A stretch of 26,668 bases of DNA from JANPEF01 sp046596055 (GCA_046596055.1 JBKJNH010000385.1:1-26668), one strand, 5' to 3'; shown: positions 1 to 6,715, numbered from the stretch's first letter. A program made the numbers and translations. The notes: generated by a model not told the origin, from the sequence alone.

Positions 1-447
1 CTCGCGGCGCCGCTGCACCTCGAGCGCGCGCTCCGTCGCGAATGTCTGCACCGCCAGCCCGATCGCCTCGTCCAGTACGCGGTTGATGATGTGGAAGGGC
101 TGCCCCTGCAGGTTCAATCCGTTGGAGGTGGCGAGATCGTGGATGCAGCCGCGCAGGATGTTGTACTCGGCGACGACTTCCTCGACGTCGAAGCCGTCCT
201 TGACCCGCTGCACCCCGTGGGCGGGCGGGCTGTCTTCGAGCAGGGCTTCTGCGATCGTCGCGCCCGTCCCGGCTCGCAGTTCCTTGGCAAGCTCCGCCAG
301 GAGATCCGGGATGTGATCGTTGAGCGTCGGCACGTCGAGATCCCGCGCCGCCGGGAGCACCCGGACCTGGGTCCGCCACTCGGCGAGCAAGGCGTCGCGC
401 TCTTGCTCGATGATCTGTGCAAGCTCGTCGAGAATATCGACTGCCAC
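1..447 (-). CDS. Sensor histidine kinase, RsbRD_N-type N-terminal part (3' end outside window)
   Basis: The frame is open from a GTG at 447 to the window edge and gives 149 residues with no stop. GGAGG lies 4 bases before the GTG, which supports this start. The sequence reads as an all-helical RsbRD N-terminal sensor domain: the stretches LNDHIPDLLAEL, EVVAEYNILRGCIHDL and FHIINRVLDEAIGLAVQT follow that family closely. From family knowledge, this domain usually precedes a HisKA/HATPase histidine kinase core, which would lie past the left edge, so kinase activity is inferred. The protein is probably cytoplasmic; no signal peptide or membrane segment is visible. It starts 37 bases after the stop of the small secreted-protein gene, so the two may be co-transcribed. 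A non-kinase RsbR-like output domain is the alternative. Confidence 0.8.
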   Translation of the reverse strand, partial: MAVDILDELAQIIEQERDALLAEWRTQVRVLPAARDLDVPTLNDHIPDLLAELAKELRAGTGATIAEALLEDSPPAHGVQRVKDGFDVEEVVAEYNILRGCIHDLATSNGLNLQGQPFHIINRVLDEAIGLAVQTFATERALEVQRRRE

Positions 448-484
448 TGACCCTCCGTTGACGCGATTCGTCGAGATCCGAACC

Positions 485-811
485 CTACTTCTGCGCGGCC
501 GGGGCCGCGGCCGGGGCCGGAACCGAAACGTTGTTTGCGTGCCTGAACGCCAGGCGCCACTTCCCGTCCTGCAGCATCCAGGCTCCCATGACGACGACCA
601 TGTCCCTGTAGAAGAGGAACGCCTCCGGCCGGCGCTCGAAGCGCTTGTAGCGAACCGTGCCGCTGTCGACCATCTTCAGGAGCTCGGCCTTCTCGCGGAC
701 GATCCGATTGGTCGGATGATTGACGGTGTGATCGACCGGGAGCTGATCGGCCGCCGCCGCTGTCGGAAGGGAGACTAGGAGAACGGCAACGCAGAGGGAG
801 AGATATTTCAT
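485..811 (-). CDS. Short DUF4440 / NTF2-like protein with signal peptide
   Basis: This 108-residue protein starts with a clear signal peptide (MKYLSLCVAVLLVSLPTAAAA). The mature part matches the middle and end of the DUF4440 (NTF2-like) fold: HPTNRIVREKAELLKMVDSG, then YKRFERRPEAFLFYRDMVVV, then DGKWRLAFRHANNVS. Family members are usually longer. Here the first helices are almost absent, and the strand normally found between the VVVMG segment and the DGKWRL segment (an RYTHVW-like stretch) is missing. It therefore looks internally shortened rather than simply small. It ends in a short Ala/Pro tail. No convincing ribosome binding site is seen. It is likely periplasmic and its function is unknown. 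Confidence 0.6.
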   Translation of the reverse strand: MKYLSLCVAVLLVSLPTAAAADQLPVDHTVNHPTNRIVREKAELLKMVDSGTVRYKRFERRPEAFLFYRDMVVVMGAWMLQDGKWRLAFRHANNVSVPAPAAAPAAQK

Positions 812-848
812 CGGGGAGGCTTTTCTTCGATTGTCCGGGCCAAATTGG

Positions 849-1928
849 CTAGTTTCTCGGCTCGTACCGCAGCGCCACCTCGCCCGAGCCGAGCTCCACG
901 ACGAGCTCCACCCGCCACGCCACGACCTCCTCGCTCACCCCCGCCGCCGTCACCCACCGCTCGAGCTTGCGGTACGGCTCGGCCTGGAGCGGCTCGTACC
1001 CGCGCCGCCGAAAGAACTCGAGCCAGCGCGGGTTCGCCACCGGGTCGATCCCGACGTAGAGGCGTTCGCAGCCGAACTCGCGCGCGATGCGCTCGCGCGC
1101 CGAGACGAGCGCTCGCCCCGCGCCGCGGGAGCGAAAGGCCTCCGCCACCCAGCAGTCGCTCAGTTTGGGAACGTGCGACTTCGCCGGACCGAGCGCCGGG
1201 TTCCGCAGGAACAAGCTCGCGAATGCGACGATCTCGCCCCCGATTGTGGCGACGAGGAAGCGCGAGGATCCGGTGTTCGCCTCGGCCAGCTTTCCCTCGT
1301 GCTGCGCGCGCACGTCGCGAACCGCGCAGAGCGCTGGCAGGTCCGCAGAAGTCGCGTCACGAACGACGATGCCGTGCCCGTCGTCGAGACCACGCGCCTC
1401 CGGCGCGCGCCATCGGTAGCGGCTCACGATCTCCTCCCGCCCCTGAAAGATCATTGCGCCCTCGTGCTCGAGCACGAACGCTGCTCGTTCGAGCACCCGA
1501 CGTGACGCTGCGTTCGCCGCCGCCGTGATCGCGATGAGCTGCGGCACCGCAAAGGTCTCGGCGAGCCACGCGCAGCCGTGCACGAGGGTCTCGACGCCGT
1601 AGCCGCGACCGCGTGCCGCCTCGGCAATGGCGTAGGACACCTCGACCTGGTCGTCGAGCGGGCTGAAGCCCACGTGCCCGAGCAACCGGCCCGTGTCCAG
1701 GTGCTCGACCGCAAGCACGTACGGGCCCTTCACCGGATCCCCGGGGTCGACGTAGCACGAGACGAGGTAGGCCAGCCTCGACGTGGCGTCCTCGATGGTC
1801 CGATCGACATGCGACGGCAGCCAGCGGCTGGTGGACGCCTCGGCGTTCAGCGTGCGGAGCGACGCGGCCTCGTCGGCGACGAAGTGGCGCAGAAGCAGCG
1901 AAGGAGTTCGGCGGGGGAGAGCGTGCAT
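849..1928 (-). CDS. Tandem GNAT-family N-acetyltransferase (two domains)
   Basis: This 359-residue protein is a head-to-tail fusion of two acetyltransferase domains. The N-terminal half (about 1-175) is of the RimJ/RimL type, with LLLRHF at the start and the acetyl-CoA loop RGRGYG at 106-111. The C-terminal half (about 187-325) is a second GNAT unit with acetyl-CoA loop RSRGAGRAL at 266-274 and the typical WLEFFRRRGYE ending near 302-312. About 35 residues follow with no recognised domain. The start at 1928 is preferred because the longer open frame up to 2045 reads through a tandem DNA repeat and gives a low-complexity Arg/Thr peptide. There is no strong ribosome binding site. Substrates cannot be predicted; RimJ/L relatives acetylate protein N-termini or small amines. 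Confidence 0.8.
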   Translation of the reverse strand: MHALPRRTPSLLLRHFVADEAASLRTLNAEASTSRWLPSHVDRTIEDATSRLAYLVSCYVDPGDPVKGPYVLAVEHLDTGRLLGHVGFSPLDDQVEVSYAIAEAARGRGYGVETLVHGCAWLAETFAVPQLIAITAAANAASRRVLERAAFVLEHEGAMIFQGREEIVSRYRWRAPEARGLDDGHGIVVRDATSADLPALCAVRDVRAQHEGKLAEANTGSSRFLVATIGGEIVAFASLFLRNPALGPAKSHVPKLSDCWVAEAFRSRGAGRALVSARERIAREFGCERLYVGIDPVANPRWLEFFRRRGYEPLQAEPYRKLERWVTAAGVSEEVVAWRVELVVELGSGEVALRYEPRN

Positions 1929-2000
1929 GGCGATGGGTCGTGGATCCTGGATGGAGACGGAAACGCGCGACGGAGAGCGAGCGTTCTGCGAGGCGTTTCC

Positions 2001-2049
2001 GGAGGTGCGCGTACGGTTCGTACGTTTCGTACGCACCGTACGCACCTCC
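2001..2049. repeat. Four tandem 9-bp units forming a long inverted repeat
   Basis: From 2011 to 2046 the sequence is four consecutive 9-mers: GTACGGTTC, GTACGTTTC, GTACGCACC and GTACGCACC. With flanking GGAGGTGCG at 2001 and CGCACCTCC at 2041-2049, the block is also a near-perfect hairpin. The arms are about 23 and 21 bases around a GTTTC loop, with one 2-base insertion and one mismatch. It lies between the DUF2200 gene and the GNAT gene, both on the minus strand, so it may act as an mRNA hairpin between two cistrons. No T-tract follows, so it is not a standard intrinsic terminator. Confidence 0.75.
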
Positions 2050-2073
2050 GAAAGGGCACGTCCGGGCCGCGGG

Positions 2074-2424
2074 TCATCGCCGCAGAATTTTCTCCATCGC
2101 CTTGCCCTTCGCCAGCTCGTCGACCAGCTTGTCGAGGTACCGGATGTTCCGCATCAGCGGATCTTCCACCTCTTCCACGCGGACGCCGCACACGACACCC
2201 TTGATGAGCCCGATGTTCGGACTCATCGCGGGAGCCTGCGCGAAGAAGGCCGTGAAGTCGGTCTGCTGCTTGATCTGCTTCTCGAGGCCCGCCTGAGTGT
2301 AGCCGGTCAGCCAGCGGATGACCTGGTCGACCTCGTCCTTCGTGCGACCCTTGCGTTCCGCCTTCTGGACGTAGAGCGGATACACGTTCGCGAACTTCAT
2401 GGCGAAAACTCGCTTCAGGTCCAT
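2074..2424 (-). CDS. DUF2200 family protein
   Basis: This 116-residue cytosolic protein matches DUF2200 along its whole length. The characteristic segments are FANVYPLYVQKAERKGRT, VIRWLTGYTQAGLEKQI, FFAQAPAMSPNIGLIKGVVC and RVEEVEDPLMRNIRYLDKL. Family function is unknown; the domain is small, mostly helical and widespread in bacteria. GAGGGA about 6 bases before the ATG at 2424 supports this start over the internal Met at residue 9. It starts 58 bases downstream of the ion channel stop on the same strand. Confidence 0.9.
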   Translation of the reverse strand: MDLKRVFAMKFANVYPLYVQKAERKGRTKDEVDQVIRWLTGYTQAGLEKQIKQQTDFTAFFAQAPAMSPNIGLIKGVVCGVRVEEVEDPLMRNIRYLDKLVDELAKGKAMEKILRR

Positions 2425-2482
2425 GCGAGTCCCTCAACTCCCGACGTTGACTGTTCGACCTCGGTGACGCGAGCGCCGAACC

Positions 2483-3292
2483 TCATCTGCGATCTCCACG
2501 CAGCGCCTCGATCTCCCGCCGCAAGGCGCGCACCTCGTCGAGGACCAACCGGGTGTGCGCTTCTCCCTCGTCCTTCAGGTCCTCCGTGACCTGGGACTGC
2601 ATCGCGTTGACGACCACCGCAATGAACAGGTTCAACACCATGAACGTCGCGACGAGCAAGTAGACGACGAAGAAGATCCAGGCGTGCGGCGATCGCGTCA
2701 TGACGCTGCGCGCAACGTCCGGCCAGCCTTCCACGGTCATGACCTGGAACAGCGTGAACATCGACGCACCGAGACTGCCGAAGAACTCCCCTGCAATCCC
2801 ACCGTACAGCTTCGTGGCCATTACCGCGAAGACGTAGAGGATGAGTCCCAGGAGGCCAACGATCGACGCCATGCCTGGCAACGCTTGCAGCAGAGCGCCA
2901 ATCACCCGGCGCATCGAGGGCACCAGCGAAACCAGCCGGAGTACGCGCAACACTCGCAAGGCGCGCAGGACGGCGAACGTACTTCCCGCCGGAACGGCCG
3001 CGATCCCGACGACCACGAAGTCGAACACGCGCCAGGGGTCCTGGAAGAAGCGTCCGCGATAAACGAAGAAGCGCATCAGCAGTTCGACGACGAAGACGGC
3101 CAGCACGACTCGGTCGAACGCGTAGAGTAACTCGCCGAATCGTGCAGTGGCCGACGGTGAAGTTTCGACTCCGAGCGCGATGGCGTTCACGACGATCAGC
3201 GCTGTAATCCACCGCTCGAACGGCGCACTTTCAATGACGCTGCGGACCCGTTCGCGCAGGCGCGAGTCGAGTGGGGTGTTGCTCGTAGTCAT
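2483..3292 (-). CDS. Bacterial voltage-gated ion channel (NavBac-like)
   Basis: This 269-residue protein has the one-repeat six-helix layout of bacterial voltage-gated sodium channels. S1 is about 27-43, S2 55-76 and S3 87-103. S4 carries regularly spaced arginines (R110, R113, R116, R119). S5 is about 141-160, followed by a pore loop and S6 at about 205-230. The selectivity filter reads TVEGW at 186-190, compared with TLESW in NaChBac and NavAb. It keeps the glutamate and tryptophan but has Gly where Ser is usual, so ion preference is uncertain. A charged, coiled-coil-like tail (about 232-265) fits the C-terminal tetramerisation bundle of the family. The ATG overlaps by ATGA the stop of an unassigned coding-like stretch upstream. 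Sodium is the most likely ion from family membership. Confidence 0.88.
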   Translation of the reverse strand: MTTSNTPLDSRLRERVRSVIESAPFERWITALIVVNAIALGVETSPSATARFGELLYAFDRVVLAVFVVELLMRFFVYRGRFFQDPWRVFDFVVVGIAAVPAGSTFAVLRALRVLRVLRLVSLVPSMRRVIGALLQALPGMASIVGLLGLILYVFAVMATKLYGGIAGEFFGSLGASMFTLFQVMTVEGWPDVARSVMTRSPHAWIFFVVYLLVATFMVLNLFIAVVVNAMQSQVTEDLKDEGEAHTRLVLDEVRALRREIEALRGDRR

Positions 3293-3390
3293 CGTGGCTG
3301 CTCCATGGATCTCGAGAGATGCCAGCGGTCTCCGGGCGCCGTCACGTAGACCGCACCCGGCACGCCGGGCTCGACGAGGTACCTGTGGCT
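3289..3390 (-). other. Coding-like stretch of about 30 codons ending at the channel start (unassigned)
   Basis: Between the cupin stop and the channel ATG, one minus-strand frame reads GSHRYLVEPGVPGAVYVTAP and on to HLSRSMEQPR. It ends in a TGA that overlaps the channel ATG as ATGA. Third codon positions are mostly G or C, as in real genes here. No ATG start lies in this frame before the cupin reading frame. It may be the 3' remnant of a lost gene or a very small GTG-started gene. No family is recognised, and it could be chance. Confidence 0.22.
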
Positions 3391-3395
3391 CCCGC

Positions 3396-3782
3396 TCAGC
3401 CCTTCATCACGTTCAGCATGTGGTCCATGGTGTGGGCATGCTCGAGCTGTGGGCTGAACAGGATGACCTCGGAGTCCTTGACCGACCGCACACTGTGCCC
3501 CGGCGGCCAGTAGAACAGGTCGTTCTCCTTGCAGGTGTCGACCTTGCCGTCGGTGTACGTCACCACGAGCTCGCCGGAAAGCATGTACCCCCAGTGCGGC
3601 GCCTGGCAGGCGTCGTCCGTGAGGCCCTTGAGGAGCGCCGCAATGTCCGTTCCGGCGCCGAGGGAGAAGTACTCGCCTCCCATCTTGCCGAAGCCGGTCG
3701 CGTCGCCGAAGTCGGTCGCGACACGTGCGACGGCGCCTGGGACATTGATCTTCGTGGGAATCTGATCCTTGGTGATGCGCAT
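3396..3782 (-). CDS. Small cupin-domain protein
   Basis: This 128-residue cytosolic protein has a single conserved beta-barrel. The cupin-like core runs from about residue 60 to 112: APHWGYMLSGELVVTYTDGK, then ENDLFYWPPGHSV and SEVILFSP. Only one histidine of the first cupin motif is obvious (H63) and the second motif contributes H96, so metal binding is uncertain. The C-terminus (HAHTMDHMLNVMKG) is His- and Met-rich. AAGGA about 9 bases before the ATG supports the start. It lies 44 bases downstream of the SnoaL-like gene, probably in the same transcript. Substrate unknown. Confidence 0.8.
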   Translation of the reverse strand: MRITKDQIPTKINVPGAVARVATDFGDATGFGKMGGEYFSLGAGTDIAALLKGLTDDACQAPHWGYMLSGELVVTYTDGKVDTCKENDLFYWPPGHSVRSVKDSEVILFSPQLEHAHTMDHMLNVMKG

Positions 3783-3826
3783 GTGATGTTCCTTTCTCGG
3801 CGGCTCATGCCGCCCGCAACGACCGG

Positions 3827-4228
3827 TCAATCCTTCGCCATGACCTTCTGCAGCTGACCCGTGTCGACATACTGCTGAAAGCTCACGAGCTTGCCATCCC
3901 GAAAGCGCAGGACGTGACACATCTGGGCATCGAGGCTCTTTCCGGACGCCTTGTAGACGCTGGTGTAGCGGCCTTCCGTCACGACGTGATCGCCGGCGTC
4001 GTGGAGCGTCCCGACGGTGACCGTGTAGCCGTCCCACTCCGAGCCGAGCCGCATGAAGAGTTCGTCGAGCACGGCCTGCGGCCCGACCCACGCTGCGCCG
4101 TCCGGCTTGTAGGGATGGCCCTCGGCCTCTCGCCATTCGATCTCGGGATGGAGCGCGGCCAGGACCGTGGGGATGTCGCCGCGACCGAAGGCGGCGTAGA
4201 TGTCTTTCGCGAGTTGAATGTTGCTCAT
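3827..4228 (-). CDS. SnoaL-like / nuclear transport factor 2 family protein
   Basis: This 133-residue protein has the full-length NTF2-like cone fold expected of SnoaL-type proteins. It begins IQLAKDIYAAFGRGDIPTVL, continues with LHPEIEWREAEGHPY, and ends with the strands VTEGRYTSVYKASG, MCHVLRFRDGKLVSFQQYVD. Such proteins act as ketosteroid-isomerase-like enzymes or small-ligand binders; no substrate can be named. GAGGAG before the ATG at 4228 supports this start, although the frame stays open upstream to 4444. It is the first gene of a probable two-gene unit with the cupin and is divergent from mnmG. Confidence 0.85.
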   Translation of the reverse strand: MSNIQLAKDIYAAFGRGDIPTVLAALHPEIEWREAEGHPYKPDGAAWVGPQAVLDELFMRLGSEWDGYTVTVGTLHDAGDHVVTEGRYTSVYKASGKSLDAQMCHVLRFRDGKLVSFQQYVDTGQLQKVMAKD

Positions 4229-4531
4229 GGGAGCTCCTCTTCTCTTCAATTGGGTGGCTGACGGCGGAGCCACGGCGATGTCCAACAACCCGACCTCGTC
4301 GAGGTCGTCGATCGAGAAGCCGGGATTCGGGGCCAGCCCCACTTCTTGAGCCGGGGGCGGGGTGACTTTGCGCGTGATGGGGGCGGGCCCAACAGGGTCA
4401 GCCGATTCCTGCGGGAGTATCTGCGACACCGCCGGTGGGATCAATCATTCGAACTCGCTCCACGGGGGTCCTTCGCCAGGTGGGCTCGGCACCCTGCCCC
4501 GGACCGGACGTCGATCGTCTACACTCCGCCC
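4229..4531. other. Divergent intergenic region between the SnoaL-like gene and mnmG
   Basis: This 303-base region has no gene I can support. It holds a 17-base palindrome at 4291-4307 (CGACCTCG, T, CGAGGTCG) that could be an operator or hairpin. A possible -10 element, TACACT, sits at 4520-4525, only 6 bases before the mnmG ATG. There is no Shine-Dalgarno sequence before mnmG, so a leaderless mnmG transcript is possible, but no matching -35 is seen. The minus frame of the SnoaL-like gene stays open through much of the region without recognisable similarity. Confidence 0.4.
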
Positions 4532-6400
4532 ATGTCCCTGCTCTCCTTCGACATCGCCGTCATCGGCGGCGGCCACGCCGGCTGCGAGGCTGCCCTGGCC
4601 GCGGCCCGCATGGGCGTCCGCACGGCGCTCATCTCGGCCGACATCGCGGCCACCGCGCGCCTGTCGTGCAATCCGGCGGTGGGAGGCCTGGCCAAGGGCC
4701 ATCTCGTGCGCGAAATCGACGCCCTGGGCGGCGTCATGGGGCGCGTGATCGACCGCGCGGGCATCCAGTTCCGCATGCTCAACACGGGGCGTGGGCCGGC
4801 GGTGTGGTCCCCGCGGGCGCAGGCCGATCGGGATTTGTATCCGGCGGCGATGGCCCGTGAGCTGCGGGGCGAGGCGCGGTTGACGTTGATCGAGGCCATG
4901 GTCTCGGATCTCGTGTTTGACCCGCCGGTCTTCGGCGATCGCCCGGGCGCCATGCGCGGCGTCCTTCTGGAGGACGGTCGCGAGATCCTGGCTGACGCGG
5001 TCATCGTCACCCCCGGAACGTTCATGAATGGCGTGCTTCATTGCGGGACGCTTCGCACGGAGGGTGGGCGGCGTGGCGAGCGCTCGAGTGCGGGGCTCTC
5101 GCCGGCGCTGCTGCGCGCCGGGCTGCGCCTGGGCCGGCTCAAGACCGGCACGCCGCCGCGCCTGTCGCGCGGATCGATCGCGTGGGATCGCCTCGCCGTG
5201 CAGCATGGCGACGAACCGCCGCGCGGGTTCTCGCACTGGCGCACGGCCGACGATCCGCCGATCGTCAATCGCGCGGTGTGTCACCTGACCGCGACGACGG
5301 AGAGGACGCACGAACTGCTGCGCGCGAATCTGCATCTGTCGCCGATGTTTTCGGGTCAGATCACGGGTGTTGGCCCGCGCTACTGCCCTTCGGTCGAAGA
5401 TAAGGTCGTCCGCTTCGCGGACAAGATCTCTCATCAATTGCATCTCGAGCCCGAGGGCCTCACGACCGACGAGATCTACGTGAACGGCTTCTCGACCTCG
5501 CTGCCCGAGGAAGTGCAGCGCGAGGCGATCGCCACGGTGCCCGGCCTCGAGGACGCGGTCATGCTGCGCCCCGGCTACGCGGTGGAGTATGACTTCGTGA
5601 TCCCCACCCAACTGAGATCGACCCTGGAGACGCGCACGGTTCGGGGCCTCTATCTCGCGGGGCAGATCAACGGGACATCCGGCTATGAAGAGGCGGCGGG
5701 GCAAGGCCTGATCGCCGGCATCAACGCCGCGCTCGCCGCCAATGGCGAGCCCGCGTTCGTGCCCAAGCGCCACGAGGCGTACCTCGGCGTCATGGTCGAC
5801 GACCTCGTCACGCGCGGGGCCGAGGAGCCGTACCGGCTCTTCACCTCGCAGGCCGAGCACCGGTTGCTGCTGCGGCATGACAATGCCGATACGAGGCTCG
5901 CCGCCCATGGCCACCGGCTGGGGCTGATCACCGCGGAGCAGCTCGCGTCGGTGGACGCGAAGGAAGCGCGCATCAGCGGCGAGGCGCGGCGGCTCACGAC
6001 CACAGGACTGCCTGGCGGGGGCGGCCGCACCGCGGCCGATCTCGTGCGTGATCCTTCCGGAGGCTATGAGGCCCTGCGCGCGCTCGGCCTCGCTGCGCTC
6101 GATGGTCTCGAAGCCGAGTCCGTCGAAGTCCGCATGAAGTACGAGGGCTACCTCGTCCGTCAGGAGCGGCTGGTCGAGCGCGTGCGCGGACTCGAGGATC
6201 ACGCGCTGCCCGAGGCGCTGTGGGACACGCCGTTGCGCGGCCTGTCGCGCGAGGCCCTCGAGAAACTGCGGGCGGTGCGCCCGCGCACGGTGGGGCAGGC
6301 CGGTCGCGTCGCGGGCGTGTCGCCGGCGGACGTGACGGTGTTGCTGATTCACCTGAAGGCGGCGGCGGGCGTGGGTGCGTCGGCGTCGGCGTCGGCGTGA
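4532..6400 (+). CDS. mnmG: tRNA uridine-5-carboxymethylaminomethyl modification enzyme MnmG (GidA)
   Basis: This 622-residue protein is the FAD- and NADH-using subunit that works with MnmE to modify uridine 34 in the wobble position of certain tRNAs. The N-terminal FAD-binding glycine motif is IGGGHAGCEAA (11-21). Both family signatures are present: GVGPRYCPSVEDK in the middle, and AGQINGTSGYEEAAGQG further on. The C-terminal helical region (VEVRMKYEGYLVRQ, then AGRVAGVSPADVTVLLIHLK) is intact. Length is typical. The last residues are an Ala/Ser run encoded by repeated GCGTCG units. The ATG at 4532 starts the conserved SFDIAVIGGG segment. Upstream open frame is not conserved-looking. Downstream, rsmG and parAB complete the classical gid-par neighbourhood. 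Confidence 0.97.
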   Translation: MSLLSFDIAVIGGGHAGCEAALAAARMGVRTALISADIAATARLSCNPAVGGLAKGHLVREIDALGGVMGRVIDRAGIQFRMLNTGRGPAVWSPRAQADRDLYPAAMARELRGEARLTLIEAMVSDLVFDPPVFGDRPGAMRGVLLEDGREILADAVIVTPGTFMNGVLHCGTLRTEGGRRGERSSAGLSPALLRAGLRLGRLKTGTPPRLSRGSIAWDRLAVQHGDEPPRGFSHWRTADDPPIVNRAVCHLTATTERTHELLRANLHLSPMFSGQITGVGPRYCPSVEDKVVRFADKISHQLHLEPEGLTTDEIYVNGFSTSLPEEVQREAIATVPGLEDAVMLRPGYAVEYDFVIPTQLRSTLETRTVRGLYLAGQINGTSGYEEAAGQGLIAGINAALAANGEPAFVPKRHEAYLGVMVDDLVTRGAEEPYRLFTSQAEHRLLLRHDNADTRLAAHGHRLGLITAEQLASVDAKEARISGEARRLTTTGLPGGGGRTAADLVRDPSGGYEALRALGLAALDGLEAESVEVRMKYEGYLVRQERLVERVRGLEDHALPEALWDTPLRGLSREALEKLRAVRPRTVGQAGRVAGVSPADVTVLLIHLKAAAGVGASASASA

Positions 6401-6411
6401 TTGGCCGATCG

Positions 6412-6482
6412 ACATGCGCCAGCGCATGTGGATGTGCAGATCAACTTCCCACGTGGGAAGTTGATGTGAAAGTTTTCACGAG
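6412..6482 (+). repeat. Modular palindromic repeat, copy A
   Basis: Three palindromes lie end to end just after mnmG. ACATGCGC-CA-GCGCATGT is at 6412-6429. A perfect 26-base palindrome at 6440-6465 has the half-site ATCAACTTCCCAC. GTGAAAGTTTTCAC is at 6466-6479, followed by GAG. The linker between the first two reads GATGTGCA (6431-6438). Copy B at 6664-6715 has the same outer linker and the same GTGAAAGTTTTCACGAG end, but a different central stem. This suggests a modular intergenic repeat that folds into hairpins in DNA or RNA. Confidence 0.8.
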
Positions 6483-6500
6483 CTTTGGGAGGCAGGACGT

Positions 6501-6607
6501 TTGATTCCCGATCTGGCCAGGCCGATACTATGGATATCTCCGCCAGTAGGGACCTCCTGGGGGGCTCGCTGGTACCCCCGGGTTGCTGACCCGGGGGGAT
6601 TTTTTTT
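6501..6607 (+). ncRNA. Candidate short RNA or attenuator-like leader ending in the terminator
   Basis: A possible promoter (TTGATT at 6501-6506 and TACTAT at 6526-6531, 19-base spacing) precedes a strong intrinsic terminator by about 45 bases. A transcript would run from about 6538 to 6607. A run GGGGGG at about 6559-6564 could pair with CCCCC at 6575-6579, which is also the left arm of the terminator, so two exclusive folds are possible. No known riboswitch or sRNA family is recognised, and the promoter spacing is poor. Confidence 0.3.
6575..6607 (+). terminator. Rho-independent terminator
   Basis: A perfect 9-base-pair GC-rich stem (CCCCCGGGT at 6575-6583 with ACCCGGGGG at 6589-6597) closes a TGCTG loop. 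It is followed by a run of eight T at 6600-6607. It is oriented for plus-strand transcription and lies about 175 bases after mnmG. It could end the mnmG transcript or a separate short RNA. Confidence 0.88.
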
Positions 6608-6630
6608 GCCCGCATCAGCTTCTTGGGGTC

Positions 6631-6654
6631 CTGCTGATTCATCCGAAGGCGGCG
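6631..6654 (+). repeat. Duplicated fragment of the mnmG 3' end
   Basis: The 24 bases at 6631-6654 match the mnmG coding bases 6341-6364 at 21 of 24 positions, exactly 290 bases downstream. Translated in the mnmG frame, LLIHLKAA becomes LLIHPKAA. The similarity stops sharply upstream. Copies A and B of the palindromic repeat follow the two fragments respectively, which suggests a past duplication of the mnmG end together with the repeat. Confidence 0.6.
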
Positions 6655-6663
6655 CGACAGATT

Positions 6664-6715
6664 GATGTGCAAAACAACATGCGCTGGCGCATGTTGATGT
6701 GAAAGTTTTCACGAG
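6664..6715 (+). repeat. Modular palindromic repeat, copy B
   Basis: GATGTGCA at 6664-6671 is followed by the palindrome CAACATGCGC-TG-GCGCATGTTG (6675-6696), and then GTGAAAGTTTTCAC (6699-6712) and GAG. The flanks equal those of copy A (6431-6482), but the stem interior is the ATGCGC type found in the first palindrome of copy A. It lies 70 bases before the DinB-like gene. Confidence 0.8.

Noticed and set aside
1929..2045. Longer N-terminus for the double GNAT protein
   Set aside because: It would translate the 9-bp tandem repeat into an Arg/Thr-rich stretch with no similarity to acetyltransferases.
4445..6427. A 660-codon open frame on the minus strand opposite mnmG
   Set aside because: It is a GC-bias shadow; the plus-strand product carries both MnmG signatures.
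6466..6479. GTGAAAGTTTTCAC as an extra parS-like site (also at 6699-6712)
   Set aside because: It is palindromic but lacks the central CACGTG of parS. It belongs to the modular repeats.
6559..6607. T-box riboswitch, because TGGTACC resembles the UGGNACC core before a terminator
   Set aside because: Only the 7-base core matches. There is no specifier hairpin, the leader is too short and no aminoacyl-tRNA or amino-acid gene follows.
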